A stretch of DNA of 44,618 nt from Methanobacteriota archaeon (GTDB taxonomy: Archaea > Thermoplasmatota > Poseidoniia > Poseidoniales > Poseidoniaceae): assembly GCA_004195515.1 (NCBI GenBank), contig PSPR01000003.1, positions 1 through 44,618 on the forward strand, given 5' to 3'. A program made the translations under genes and the position numbers. Below are positions 24,250-33,700 of this stretch, one piece after another. Under the pieces are notes generated by a model. That model did not search any database, was not told the origin of the DNA, and saw only the letters and a program-made list of their open reading frames with translations. Within the stretch, counting starts at the first letter, position 1. Each line of letters opens with the position of its first letter.

Positions 24250-24885
24250 ATGTCTGAGCCGGAGGCATCTACTGAGGAGGTTGAAACCTCTGTTGAAGCA
24301 GATGAGGAAATGATGCCGTCCGAGGAAATACTCGAGATGGCTGATAGGATAATTTCTCGATTAAATCCGCCGCACCGAGCGGCTATTTCCAAAATGATTC
24401 ACGCCAAGGCTAAGACCGTTGGTGGGATTTTTGCCGGATATGGTGTGTTTTGGTGGTTGACGGTTTTACAAGTCGAAGAAGCAGAATTTAACTCGATATT
24501 TTTCGGTCCAGAATTCATGACCATTACCATTATGGCTCCAGCGTTGATATTCATGGGTTCCTTGCTTTCTGATTTCAGCAGAGAATTAGGTCAATTATTC
24601 CCTGGATTGGTTAGCGGCGTTATGTTTGTCTTAGCGGTTCTCTACGTGTTTGAGCCGGCAATATTTGGATTGACTGGAGATATTGCAATGTCTAAAGCCC
24701 TGTGGATGAGCGGCCGATTAGCGATTCTTTGTGGAACGGTTTTGGTCGCAGCAAAATTATTGATCGACGCATGGTTATTGGGCTGGGTCAAGGCATTGAT
24801 GGAATCCTACCCCGATTTGGATTTCACCGACCAAGAGCACGAAGAACCGCTGATAGATGAAGCAATTATTGAAACCGAGGCTTGA
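24250..24885 (+). CDS. Four-helix membrane protein of unknown function
   Basis: 211 residues from ATG 24250, with GAGGGGTG a few bases upstream. Residues 1-30 are strongly acidic (SEPEASTEEVETSVEADEE). Hydrophobic segments lie near residues 55-75, 90-108, 118-138 and 153-175 (TVGGIFAGYGVFWWLTVLQV, MTITIMAPALIFMGSLL, LVSGVMFVLAVLYVFEP, LAILCGTVLVAAKLLIDAWLLG). It ends in another acidic tail. No known family is recognised. Divergent from folP; the overlapping upstream region holds TTTATGAG 30 bases before its ATG. Confidence 0.75.
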   Translation: MSEPEASTEEVETSVEADEEMMPSEEILEMADRIISRLNPPHRAAISKMIHAKAKTVGGIFAGYGVFWWLTVLQVEEAEFNSIFFGPEFMTITIMAPALIFMGSLLSDFSRELGQLFPGLVSGVMFVLAVLYVFEPAIFGLTGDIAMSKALWMSGRLAILCGTVLVAAKLLIDAWLLGWVKALMESYPDLDFTDQEHEEPLIDEAIIETEA

Positions 24886-24912
24886 AACCCTCCGCCCTCT
24901 GGGGTTCAATAT

Positions 24913-25449
24913 ATGACAGAGCGTCTCGATGTCTTACGATTGGGCTATCGCCTTGGGCGAGATCCTCGTATCACAACTCATTTGGCCTTGGTCGCTAGAG
25001 CTCTAGGTGCTGATGGTTTTCTATTAGCAGGCGATGAAGACAAAAAAATGTTTGAGAACTTACACTCGGTTTCCGAACGCTTCGGTGGCCGCTTGGAAAC
25101 CGAACACGTATCTGGATTAGGCCACCTTCGGCGCCATGTTGAAGCCGGTGGGGTTGCGGTTCACCTCACTATGTACGGCGAACCATTCCGTCAAGCAATT
25201 CCAAAGATTCGTCGAGACAAAAACGTATTGATAGTTGTCGGCGGGGCAAAAGTCCCCGGCGATGTGTACAAATTATGCCAATACAATGTTGCTGTCGGTA
25301 ATCAACCTCATTCTGAAGTTGCAGCATTAGCACTATTCATGGACGCATGGTTTGGCGAGGCTGGAAGCCAACGTCAATTCGAAGATGCTCGACTGGTTAT
25401 CGAAGGCGTAAACGGCGGAAAGGTAGTCCACGATAAATTAGAGGAATAA
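24913..25449 (+). CDS. tRNA (cytidine(56)-2'-O)-methyltransferase, aTrm56
   Basis: 178 residues of the archaeal SPOUT family. Family blocks include LRLGYRLGRDPRITTHLALVARALGADG at the N-terminus, HLTMYGEPF and the C-terminal knot region VLIVVGGAKVPGDVYKLCQYNVAVGNQPHSEVAALALFMDAWFG, which binds S-adenosylmethionine in the trefoil knot. aTrm56 methylates the 2'-O of C56 in the T-loop of tRNAs, almost universal in archaea. The ATG is preceded at 31 bases by TTGAAACC, one of the recurrent TTGA boxes. CarA follows 59 bases later. Confidence 0.94.
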   Translation: MTERLDVLRLGYRLGRDPRITTHLALVARALGADGFLLAGDEDKKMFENLHSVSERFGGRLETEHVSGLGHLRRHVEAGGVAVHLTMYGEPFRQAIPKIRRDKNVLIVVGGAKVPGDVYKLCQYNVAVGNQPHSEVAALALFMDAWFGEAGSQRQFEDARLVIEGVNGGKVVHDKLEE

Positions 25450-25508
25450 AACTAAGTTGGCAAACCCTCACTTACTCTTAGTAGTCTATTCAATGCGATT
25501 TGGCCTAA

Positions 25509-26852
25509 ATGTTGGCCCAAACCGATTCTTTGCCAATGAATATAACCCCTATTCAAGCAGCAAATTTGATGTCGGGTGCATGGTCTCAAAAGGGCGATAC
25601 CTCGGCAGGGTTGCGTTTGCAATTAGCAGATGCTACCGACCTCCTCCAAAGTAGAAACTCGATTCCACAATCCGCCTCGGGAAAAGGGGTATTATTGCTG
25701 GCTGATGGTGGGCGGTTTATCGGGGAATTATTTGGTGCGCAAACATGGGGTGAAGGCGAGTTGGTCTTCACTACTGGGATGACTGGCTATCAGGAATCTT
25801 TGACCGACCCCTCATTTGCCGGACAGGTACTGACTTTCACATATCCGTTGATTGGAAATTACGGCATTCACGCTGGAATCAGCGAATCAGCTGGAATATG
25901 GCCAAGAGGAGTGGTAGTCCGACATGCGATGAAGAATCCAGACCATCGTGATTCAATCGCTTCGGTCAGCGATTTCCTCAGCGTTCATGGCGTTCCCGGT
26001 ATCGAGGGAGTCGATACCCGCGCAATTACCAAACGCGTGCGTGAGGATGGTTGTGTGCTCTGTGTTTTTGGTCCGATCGAGGATGAGAATCAACTCAAAG
26101 CACATCTTGACCAATTGGCGAGCCCAGAGTTGGAGGATTTGGTAGATCAGGTTTCAATCGACCAAGCGGTAATTCTAAACCAAGGCGCTGTCGATGGTTT
26201 GGGTAATGCTTTACCCCGTATTGCAGCACTCGACTGTGGGATAAAATACAATATATTGCGAAGCCTTTGTTGTAATTTTGAAGTGGTTTGGTGTCCACCT
26301 GATTTAGATTTTAAAACCATTCAAGGATACGGAATTACTGCTTTATTCTGCTCGAATGGACCAGGTGACCCTGCTCACCCTGGTAAAGCGACAGCAGCGA
26401 AAATAACCTTGGCTGCTGCGGTAAGGGCAAATCTTCCGGTGATGGGAATTTGCTTAGGCCATCAATTGCTTGGTTTAGCAAGTGGTCTTCAAACCTACAA
26501 AATGCGATATGGCCACCGTGGAGCTAACCAACCTTGTCTTGATTTGACAAATGGCAAGGTTTGGATCACCAGTCAAAATCACGGATTTGCAGTTGCGGAC
26601 CCTGAGGCTGGAATGCTTGCAGCACACCCTTCTGGGGCGTGTTCACCAATTGGAGAAAATCTGCACGGTGCTGAAGCAATAGTGCGTTTTGTCAATGCAA
26701 ATGATCGTACTGTCGAGGGATTGGATTTGGCCGGCCGGCCGGTTTTCACAGTCCAATTTCATCCAGAAGCTTGCCCAGGACCACACGATGCATATCCTCT
26801 GTTCAAGCGCTTTAGAGAAATGGTTGACTCCCATTATGGAGGTGGGATTTAA
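25509..26852 (+). CDS. carA: Carbamoyl-phosphate synthase small subunit
   Basis: 447 residues from ATG 25509. The first strand of the conserved CarA domain (GVLLLADGGRFIGELFG) starts only at residue 60, so there is an N-terminal extension of about 55 residues. In-frame ATGs at 25536 and 25569 are alternatives; an AATATAAC box lies roughly 30 bases before 25569. The glutamine amidotransferase domain is complete: nucleophile Cys315 in GICLGHQLLG, His418 and Glu420 in QFHPEACPGP. It supplies ammonia from glutamine to CarB for arginine and pyrimidine synthesis. Its TAA overlaps the CarB ATG (TAATG). Confidence 0.96.
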   Translation: MLAQTDSLPMNITPIQAANLMSGAWSQKGDTSAGLRLQLADATDLLQSRNSIPQSASGKGVLLLADGGRFIGELFGAQTWGEGELVFTTGMTGYQESLTDPSFAGQVLTFTYPLIGNYGIHAGISESAGIWPRGVVVRHAMKNPDHRDSIASVSDFLSVHGVPGIEGVDTRAITKRVREDGCVLCVFGPIEDENQLKAHLDQLASPELEDLVDQVSIDQAVILNQGAVDGLGNALPRIAALDCGIKYNILRSLCCNFEVVWCPPDLDFKTIQGYGITALFCSNGPGDPAHPGKATAAKITLAAAVRANLPVMGICLGHQLLGLASGLQTYKMRYGHRGANQPCLDLTNGKVWITSQNHGFAVADPEAGMLAAHPSGACSPIGENLHGAEAIVRFVNANDRTVEGLDLAGRPVFTVQFHPEACPGPHDAYPLFKRFREMVDSHYGGGI

Positions 26853-29800
26853 TGCCACGACGTGAGGATATCAAGTCGATTCTGGTTCTTGGAAGCGGTC
26901 CGATAAAAATCGGCCAAGCCGCAGAATTTGATTTCTCAGGTTCTCAAGCGGTCAGAGCCCTGCGCGAAGATGGTTACGAAGTTATCTTGGTCAACTCGAA
27001 TCCTGCAACCATCCAAAACGACCCAGAAATGGCCGATAAGGTCTACATCGAACCATTATTGCCTTCCGCTATCAAACGAATTCTCGAAATCGAACGACCA
27101 GATGCGATTTTGGCTGGAATGGGCGGCCAAACCGCTCTAAATATCGCCAGTGATTTAGCTCATGATGGAACCCTTGATGAATTGGGTGTCGAATTGATAG
27201 GTTCTGATTTAGAGGCGATCGATAAAGCCGAAGATAGAGATTTATTCAACAAGGTTTGTGAGTCTATTGGCTTGCCGATATCTAATGCAATCGCCTGTAA
27301 TTCGATGGAAGAGGTATTGGCTGCTTCCACCCAGATAGGAGTCTGGCCAATGTTGATTCGACCTGCATTCACTCTTGGCGGACTGGGAGGTGGTACTGCT
27401 TGGAATATCGGTCAATTGGTAGAAATTGCTACTTTAGGGCTGCGAAATTCACGAATTGGCCAAGTTTTAATCGAGGAGAGTATTCTCGGTTGGCAAGAAT
27501 ATGAGTACGAGGTCATGCGTGACCAGGCAGATAATTGCACGATCGTTTGTACGATGGAAAATATTGACCCGATGGGGGTTCACACCGGTGAATCAACCGT
27601 CGTCGCACCGGTTCAATCGCTTTCAGACCGCGACCACATGAGACTTCGAGACATGTCACTTTCACTGATTAGAGCACTCAATATCAAAGGCGGCTGCAAT
27701 GTGCAATTTGCGGTCAATCAATCGACTGGGGAGATCAGAGTCATCGAAGTCAACCCAAGAGTCTCACGTTCTTCGGCCTTGGCAAGCAAAGCAACAGGTT
27801 ATCCAATTGCGAGGATGGCTGCAAAAATTGCGGTGGGCTACACACTCGATGAATTGCCAAATCCGATAACTGGAGAAGGCACTACTGCAGCATTTGAGCC
27901 AACATTGGATTATTGTGTTGTGAAAATTCCACGTTGGCCTTTCGACAAATTCAGAACTGCAGATAGGACTTTGGGAACCTCGATGAAATCCACAGGCGAA
28001 GTTATGGCAGTCGGTCGTTGTTTTGAAGAAGCTTTTCTCAAAGCTTGGGCTAGCCTAGAACAGGGGAGTCCTCACCCTCGCCCATTGACTAGAGCCGATG
28101 AATCCGAAGGGGAAGGTATGGCTGCTCGAGCGCACCAACAATTACCAGATACAGTCTTGGTCGACTGGTTGGCGATTGCAACCGATCGCCGCATGAGTGC
28201 TGTGATCGAGGCCTTCCGCCGTGGTTGGACCATCGAGCGGGTTCATGAGATCACCCGAATAACTAGATGGTTCCTTTATGGATTCCAGAATTTGGCCAAT
28301 ACCGAAAACGAAATCAGTATACATGGCGGAATTCCTAGAGATGTTTCATTGGAACAGATGAGAGCTTGGAAAGCACTAGGATTCAGCGATGGGCACATCG
28401 CTGATGCGCTTGCAGGCTTCCCCTCTACCGGGTTAAAGGAATTGGATTCAGAAAGGTGTGAACAAGCGGTAATGGCTCGACGTCACTCATTAAATCTCCA
28501 CCCCTTATTCAGAATGGTTGATTCTTGTGCTGCGGAATTTGCTGCAAAAACCCCCTATTATTATTCGACTTATGAGCCGAATGGCTATGAGGGGATAGAC
28601 CCATTGCCAGAACTTGACAAGCGAACAAAAACCCGCCAGGTCGTCATAGGTTCTGGTCCGATTCGAATCGGGCAAGGAATCGAATTCGATTATGGCTGTG
28701 TCCATGCGGTGAAAGCGATTCGAGAAGCCGGGATGGATGCGGTTTTGATCAATAATAATCCCGAGACGGTCTCGACCGATTTCGATACAGCAGACCGTCT
28801 ATATTTCGAACCATTAACCCTCGAATACGTTGTGGAAGTTCTCTTGCGAGAGCAAGCCCATGGTATCCTGCTTCAATTTGGTGGTCAAACCGCAATCAAC
28901 CTTGCAGAGCCACTCGAAGCCCAACTTCTTCATCTTGATCTCACAATAAAAATAATCGGCACCAGTTGCGATGCTATCGATGAGGCAAGTAATCGCGAGA
29001 GATTCGAGGCATTCGCAAAGCGAATTGGCATTAAGATGCCGAGAGGAGCGACCGGGACATCAGCTGATGATGTCAGGGCTGCAGTAGAATTAATCGGATT
29101 CCCGGTGTTGATTCGTCCATCCTATGTTTTAGGCGGTCGAGGGATGGAGATTCTTGCTACCCAAAAACAACTCGACGCTTATCTCCAAGAGGCTTACCTG
29201 GCTCCCGACAAGCCATTATTGGTCGACGAATATTTGGGGCATGCCATCGAATTAGATGTCGATGCAGCGGCAGATGGAGAAGAGGTTTTGATAGGAGCGG
29301 TGATGGAGCATCTTGAGGAAGCAGGTATTCACTCGGGTGATTCAACTTGTTTCATCCCAACTCAAAATATCTCCGACTCGATGTTAGAAAGGGTGCGCCA
29401 GCAAACAATAGATATCGGTCTTGGACTCAAAATTCATGGTTGTTACAATATTCAATTCGCTATCCAAGGTGATGATCTCTATTGTTTGGAAGTCAATCCA
29501 CGAAGTAGTAGAACCGTTCCATTCGTAGCGAAGGCAACCGGTGTTCCAATGGCGAGAATCGCTGCTCGAATAACCTTAGGAATAAAATTAGCCGACCAAT
29601 CGATTCCAAGACCAACTACTGGGCATGTTGCGGTAAAAGCACCTGTTTTCCCATTCATCAAATTGAAGGGATTAGATCCCGCACCAGGGCCGGAGATGAA
29701 ATCAACCGGGGAGGTTTATGGTTCGGATCCACGGGCGGATATCGCCTATCTCAAAGCGAGGTTAGCAACAGAAATTCCGGTTGCGACCGAAGGTGGAGCA

Positions 29801-30202
29801 TATCTCACCGTTAGAGATGGGGATAAGGAGGGATTGATTCCAATCGCTCAGGAGTTGGAAAACTTAGGATTCACACTCTATGCAACCACCGGTACAGCCG
29901 ATGTATTGCGTCCACTTGGGCTCGCGGTTAAAACAGCCTATAGAATCGCTGAACGCAAGCATCCAGATGCTTTGGATCTGATGAGAAAAGGAGACGTTTC
30001 ATTCATTGTAAATGTTCCAACCATTTCAGGTGGGGCTGTGCGTGATGGAAATATGATGCGAAGGCTTGCGGTAGAGCTCAATATTCCCTTTGTAACCACT
30101 ATGTCCGGAGCAAAGATGGAAGTTGCTGCAATTAGGGCAAGGAAAGAACACGATATTGAGCCAATGCTACTTAAGGTCAATTATCTGAATGGTCAAAATT
30201 GA
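26852..30202 (+). CDS. carB: Carbamoyl-phosphate synthase large subunit
   Basis: 1116 residues, full length with a modest excess over the usual 1070. The first ATP-grasp half includes LVLGSGPIKIGQAAEFDFSGSQAVRALREDGYEVILVNSNPATIQND, the second VIGSGPIRIGQGIEFDYGCVHAVKAIREAGMDAVLINNNPETVSTD, and the C-terminal MGS-like allosteric domain has LYATTGTADVLRPLG. It makes carbamoyl phosphate from bicarbonate, ammonia and two ATP. Residues about 404-430 carry a Pro/Gly-rich stretch, SPHPRPLTRADESEGEG, at the boundary between the carboxyphosphate and oligomerisation domains, which looks inserted. Ends 18 bases from the convergent zinc-ribbon gene. Confidence 0.97.
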   Translation: MPRREDIKSILVLGSGPIKIGQAAEFDFSGSQAVRALREDGYEVILVNSNPATIQNDPEMADKVYIEPLLPSAIKRILEIERPDAILAGMGGQTALNIASDLAHDGTLDELGVELIGSDLEAIDKAEDRDLFNKVCESIGLPISNAIACNSMEEVLAASTQIGVWPMLIRPAFTLGGLGGGTAWNIGQLVEIATLGLRNSRIGQVLIEESILGWQEYEYEVMRDQADNCTIVCTMENIDPMGVHTGESTVVAPVQSLSDRDHMRLRDMSLSLIRALNIKGGCNVQFAVNQSTGEIRVIEVNPRVSRSSALASKATGYPIARMAAKIAVGYTLDELPNPITGEGTTAAFEPTLDYCVVKIPRWPFDKFRTADRTLGTSMKSTGEVMAVGRCFEEAFLKAWASLEQGSPHPRPLTRADESEGEGMAARAHQQLPDTVLVDWLAIATDRRMSAVIEAFRRGWTIERVHEITRITRWFLYGFQNLANTENEISIHGGIPRDVSLEQMRAWKALGFSDGHIADALAGFPSTGLKELDSERCEQAVMARRHSLNLHPLFRMVDSCAAEFAAKTPYYYSTYEPNGYEGIDPLPELDKRTKTRQVVIGSGPIRIGQGIEFDYGCVHAVKAIREAGMDAVLINNNPETVSTDFDTADRLYFEPLTLEYVVEVLLREQAHGILLQFGGQTAINLAEPLEAQLLHLDLTIKIIGTSCDAIDEASNRERFEAFAKRIGIKMPRGATGTSADDVRAAVELIGFPVLIRPSYVLGGRGMEILATQKQLDAYLQEAYLAPDKPLLVDEYLGHAIELDVDAAADGEEVLIGAVMEHLEEAGIHSGDSTCFIPTQNISDSMLERVRQQTIDIGLGLKIHGCYNIQFAIQGDDLYCLEVNPRSSRTVPFVAKATGVPMARIAARITLGIKLADQSIPRPTTGHVAVKAPVFPFIKLKGLDPAPGPEMKSTGEVYGSDPRADIAYLKARLATEIPVATEGGAYLTVRDGDKEGLIPIAQELENLGFTLYATTGTADVLRPLGLAVKTAYRIAERKHPDALDLMRKGDVSFIVNVPTISGGAVRDGNMMRRLAVELNIPFVTTMSGAKMEVAAIRARKEHDIEPMLLKVNYLNGQN
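28062..28130 (+). repeat. Repeat-like insert inside carB
   Basis: The bases encode SPHPRPLTRADESEGEGMAARA in frame. The pattern resembles the bacterial palindromic repeats that translate as SPHPxPLPxxGEGxxxG. The left arm CTCACCCTCG is only partly complementary to the right arm GAAGGGGAAGG, so any palindrome is degenerate. Only one copy was found in the window. Confidence 0.35.
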
Positions 30203-30220
30203 CACTACCGGCACTTTGCT

Positions 30221-31417
30221 TCAACAAGAATCGAAGGCTTCGATGATATATTTTGTGAGTGGACTTGTCCACGCTAATTCGCTGATACCATCTTCGCCGT
30301 CAGCCGCATATATCCGGACCACATCTTGAACCCTTACATTTCCTTCAGAAGACCTCGCAACGATTGATTTTGGTTTTGGGGTTTTTCCGGTACCGTGAGG
30401 GTCGTAAATTGTATCGAGGGCTTCTGCTAAAAACCAGTCGGCTTTGTCAGCAGGTTCGCCTTCAAAGGTTTTCTTCGGCCTTTTTGAACCGAATAATCCA
30501 CCTGCCTTCTTCTTTGGTGTGGATTTCTTTGCAGGGCTGGAGGTTTTCTTTGCTGTGCTCTCCTTTTTAGCAGCCGGTGCAGAATCGGATTTTGTGGCCA
30601 CGGCTCGACCTTCGAATTCTTTTTCCACCTCCTTGCGAATATCCTTCTCGAGTTTTTCTTTTATCGCATCCTCATCAACGGTTGCATCTCCGGATTTCAT
30701 ATTCTCGATGACGGTTAGATAATGTGATGCAACCTGAATTAAAGCTGTTTCCATCGATGCTTCCAATTGCATCGAAACAACATCGCCAGAAGAATCTCGC
30801 CATTTTCGCCATTGAAGCATGGTATTGGCTTGGATATCGGATCCACATTTTGGACAAAATGACCTCTTAGGTGGTTTTAGTACTGGGATAGAACGCATCG
30901 CATCTGGATCAATACCTTCGTGTTCACCACTCGAAACATCGTGAATGTGAGTGCTTGCATCCATCCCAAGATTCATCGCATCTCGGAATAGTCCTTCTTT
31001 TAGATCGAGTGTGCCCTTTTGGACCATTACCCATCCATCGGTTCCACGGACCGTTGCCCTTACAGCCGCTGAAGCTGCTGCGGATTCACCGAATTCATAA
31101 TTTTGAAATACGCTTGATTTTTTACTGTCTTCTTCGTCATCACCGGACTGGTCAACGACTTCATCCTCATCGCCATCTGCAGGAGCTGCGATGCCGAGTA
31201 AAATCGGATTAGAACCCTCTTCGACCTTGGCGATCATGTCGAATTTTTCAGCCATCGAGAGGTCGTCACGGAGCCTGATTACATCTTTGAGTTGTCCAAG
31301 GTCATGACCGGTCGAAGTGATTGGACCATGAATAGTCAAATCGTTTCCGCAAGAGAGACAGAACTTGGAAGCCGCTTCGACTCCAGCCTGACAACTTGGG
31401 CAAAAGACTCCCGCCAT
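30221..31417 (-). CDS. Zinc-ribbon protein with Lys/Ala-rich linker, function unknown
   Basis: 398 residues. The N-terminus is a double zinc knuckle (FCPSCQAGVEAASKFCLSCGNDL, CxxC-x13-CxxC). A third CxxC (SFCPKCGSDI) follows near residue 190, so several zinc ribbons are likely. Between them is an acidic stretch (DGDEDEVVDQSGDDEEDSKK). A Lys/Ser/Ala/Pro-rich, eukaryote-like flexible linker (KKESTAKKTSSPAKKSTPKKKAGG) follows in the second half. The C-terminal 80 residues look folded (FLAEALDTIYDPHGTGKTPK). No family recognised. TTGAAAGC lies 29 bases before the ATG. Convergent with carB. Confidence 0.75.
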   Translation of the reverse strand: MAGVFCPSCQAGVEAASKFCLSCGNDLTIHGPITSTGHDLGQLKDVIRLRDDLSMAEKFDMIAKVEEGSNPILLGIAAPADGDEDEVVDQSGDDEEDSKKSSVFQNYEFGESAAASAAVRATVRGTDGWVMVQKGTLDLKEGLFRDAMNLGMDASTHIHDVSSGEHEGIDPDAMRSIPVLKPPKRSFCPKCGSDIQANTMLQWRKWRDSSGDVVSMQLEASMETALIQVASHYLTVIENMKSGDATVDEDAIKEKLEKDIRKEVEKEFEGRAVATKSDSAPAAKKESTAKKTSSPAKKSTPKKKAGGLFGSKRPKKTFEGEPADKADWFLAEALDTIYDPHGTGKTPKPKSIVARSSEGNVRVQDVVRIYAADGEDGISELAWTSPLTKYIIEAFDSC

Positions 31418-31495
31418 GGGTGGTAATGGAGACGATTTGCTTTCAAGTCCTTCGGTGTGATACCTTGTAGGACTGCTGGTTTAGAAGGTGTTTTT

Positions 31496-33001
31496 TCAAC
31501 CGAGGAGATGAATTACATGCTCACGTGCTAACTCAGCGAGAATGGGGGCTAGTCTAGGTCCTTTTTCTACTCCAAGTATTGCTAGATATAGAGTTTGATA
31601 ACCTTCTTTCATACCGATATCGTTTTCTTTGAATGCAGCGGTAATGCCCTTGGAAATGTCATCTTCAATCCAATCACATCTGCTCAATGAATTTACTAGT
31701 GATTTTTTAATCTCAATATTGAGCCCCTCCATCGGATATTGCAAAACCTCAATTTTCAATTCATTAGGGAAATGAGGTCCGTCGATCCAATTTCTCATCC
31801 GAGCCAAACGGCCTTCCATCTCACCTCCAATCATTTCAAGAATTTCATGATCGGTTTTTACTTGAGCCAACATGGCCAAATGACGAAAGCTGACAGGGCA
31901 GCGTATGTTTTGCCCGATTGAACTCATTGCCAATGCACCTTTTGCATCCTCGATAGCAACCTTTTGGCGTCGAGACAATTCTGGATTTGCAGCCTCGGTT
32001 ACTAAATCTCTTGCTACGAGTCTTTCGTATTCGTCTGCGAGTTCAACCAATGACATTCCAGCATCGAATTCGATGGCTTTTTTCGGTTTTGTCGAGGCGA
32101 TAAGGTATCGTAGAATTTCTGGTGGCACCAATTCGAGTGCTTCAAGCGGGCCAATCGTGTTGCCTGAAGATGATGACATGGCTCCTTGACCTTTGAGTGA
32201 AATCCATTCGTAAACCAATGGGTGAGGTGGCTCATCACCGAAAAGTTGTGAAATTTCTTTTCCGGTAGAATAAGATCCACCCGCAGCACCATGGTCTTTT
32301 CCAAATGGTTCGCAGGTGATACCGATCCAACCCCAGCGGGCAGGCCAATCTACTCTCCACGGAAGTTTTCCTTCTGCGAGACGAATATCAGATTGGCCTG
32401 GTTTTCCCTTTTGTTGCCAATATACATGAGGCCATTCAAAACCGGTTACGGTAACGTCATCAAGCGATCCATCGTGGCCGAACGGATTGTATGGAAACCA
32501 ATCATCTGCAAGTTCACGACCGCTTACTCGCTCGATAATTTCTCTAATTTCATCGGCCTTCGCACAAGCGATCCGAGTTCTTCCAGAAAAGTTCCCCTCA
32601 TTATAAGAGCAATAATTGTCGATGATTCGAGGACGAACATCGATTTGTTCTAATGCTTTCAAGAATGGATTAAGGAAATGTTCGGCATATGTCAATCCCG
32701 AATTGGATGGTTTGCCATTTTGATCTGGAGCAGGAATGGTCGCCAAGGGACAACCGATATATTGCTCATACTCGGGTGAAAGGAATGAGTAGACCTTTCG
32801 TAATGGGTCGGCTGAATCGACAATGAATACGAATTCTACATCCATTCCAGCGTTTTTACAAGCACGGGTTATCATATCGCCGGTTAGAATTTCTCGGAGG
32901 TGACCGATGTGAAATTCACCACTAGGGGTAATTCCACTAGCAATTACCTGACGGTCGCCCTTCTTGCTAAGGGTTTGCGCGACAAAGTCAGCCCAATGCA
33001 T
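31496..33001 (-). CDS. lysS: Class I lysyl-tRNA synthetase
   Basis: 501 residues, archaeal class I LysRS. HIGH motif at residues 31-34 (SGITPSGEFHIGHLREI) and a KMSKS-like MSSSSGN at 275-281. Other class I LysRS blocks are seen, such as VDSADPLRKVYSFL and ITCEPFGKDHGAAGGSYSTG. It charges tRNA-Lys with lysine. Archaea commonly use this form while bacteria mostly use class II, which supports the archaeal origin. GAGGTG is about nine bases before the ATG, 13 bases after the stop of the HTH-PRTase gene, so the two share a transcript. Confidence 0.96.
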   Translation of the reverse strand: MHWADFVAQTLSKKGDRQVIASGITPSGEFHIGHLREILTGDMITRACKNAGMDVEFVFIVDSADPLRKVYSFLSPEYEQYIGCPLATIPAPDQNGKPSNSGLTYAEHFLNPFLKALEQIDVRPRIIDNYCSYNEGNFSGRTRIACAKADEIREIIERVSGRELADDWFPYNPFGHDGSLDDVTVTGFEWPHVYWQQKGKPGQSDIRLAEGKLPWRVDWPARWGWIGITCEPFGKDHGAAGGSYSTGKEISQLFGDEPPHPLVYEWISLKGQGAMSSSSGNTIGPLEALELVPPEILRYLIASTKPKKAIEFDAGMSLVELADEYERLVARDLVTEAANPELSRRQKVAIEDAKGALAMSSIGQNIRCPVSFRHLAMLAQVKTDHEILEMIGGEMEGRLARMRNWIDGPHFPNELKIEVLQYPMEGLNIEIKKSLVNSLSRCDWIEDDISKGITAAFKENDIGMKEGYQTLYLAILGVEKGPRLAPILAELAREHVIHLLG

Positions 33002-33014
33002 CGACTAAAACACC

Positions 33015-33602
33015 TCAGACAACCGCAGCACGAATGACACCACGAAGTGGAACGCCTTCGACTTCGTTTCGTACGGTCTTATTGACCAAAACCATGCAAA
33101 GAGCAACTTCAGCACCTGCTTCTCTCATCCATCCGATGGTTTTCTTCATCGTAGCTCCAGACGATAGCACGTCATCTACGATCAAAATTCGCTTGCCGGC
33201 TACCTGGCCGTACTTGTTCGAAAGAGAACCATGACCCGGCCCGCCATCGACATTTCGGTAGATCGAAACTTCACAATCGAGTTGACTTGCAACCTCGTTT
33301 GCAAATAATACGCCGTTGATAGAAATTCCAACAACGGTGTCGATGCGATCGCCACATTCTTCCAATGCTACATCGGCCATGATCGCACCGATTGCAGCGA
33401 CCCGGTTAGGGCGAACACCAATGGTTCGCCATCCAATGCGGACATCTTGGGGCTTATCGGTGGACTGAGTGCTGGTTAACAACCAGGTAATGGTGTCTTG
33501 AGAGAGTGATAATTCATCCGCAATTTGCTGAGCATTCAAACCCTCTTTACGCAAATTTGAGGCCAGTGCTCGCAACTCTTCTATGCTCATTTGGGTCTCC
33601 AT
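33015..33602 (-). CDS. HTH-phosphoribosyltransferase regulator, GfcR-like
   Basis: 195 residues from ATG 33602, picked because TTGATGTT lies 31 bases upstream; ATG 33590 is an alternative. The N-terminal HTH is LRKEGLNAQQIADELSLSQDTITWLL. The C-terminal domain is a type I PRTase: KRILIVDDVLSSGATMKKTIGWMREAG is the PRPP-binding loop, with the flexible loop NVDGGPGHGSLSN before it. In haloarchaea related GfcR proteins regulate sugar metabolism genes in response to metabolites, and relatives are often misnamed orotate phosphoribosyltransferase. It is cotranscribed with lysS and may control purine or carbon genes. Regulatory targets unknown. Confidence 0.85.
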   Translation of the reverse strand: METQMSIEELRALASNLRKEGLNAQQIADELSLSQDTITWLLTSTQSTDKPQDVRIGWRTIGVRPNRVAAIGAIMADVALEECGDRIDTVVGISINGVLFANEVASQLDCEVSIYRNVDGGPGHGSLSNKYGQVAGKRILIVDDVLSSGATMKKTIGWMREAGAEVALCMVLVNKTVRNEVEGVPLRGVIRAAVV

Positions 33603-33700
33603 AAAGATACGGCGGGTGCTCAAAGAACATCAAACCATCGTTCCTAACCTTAACAAAAGTGAGGGGAACCCTCAAATGAGTCGGGCTCGGGCCCCCATCA

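Noticed and set aside
24195-24392. N-terminal extension of dihydropteroate synthase (about 65 residues)
   Set aside because: Low-complexity Ser-rich sequence antisense to the next gene; FolP is full length from 24194.
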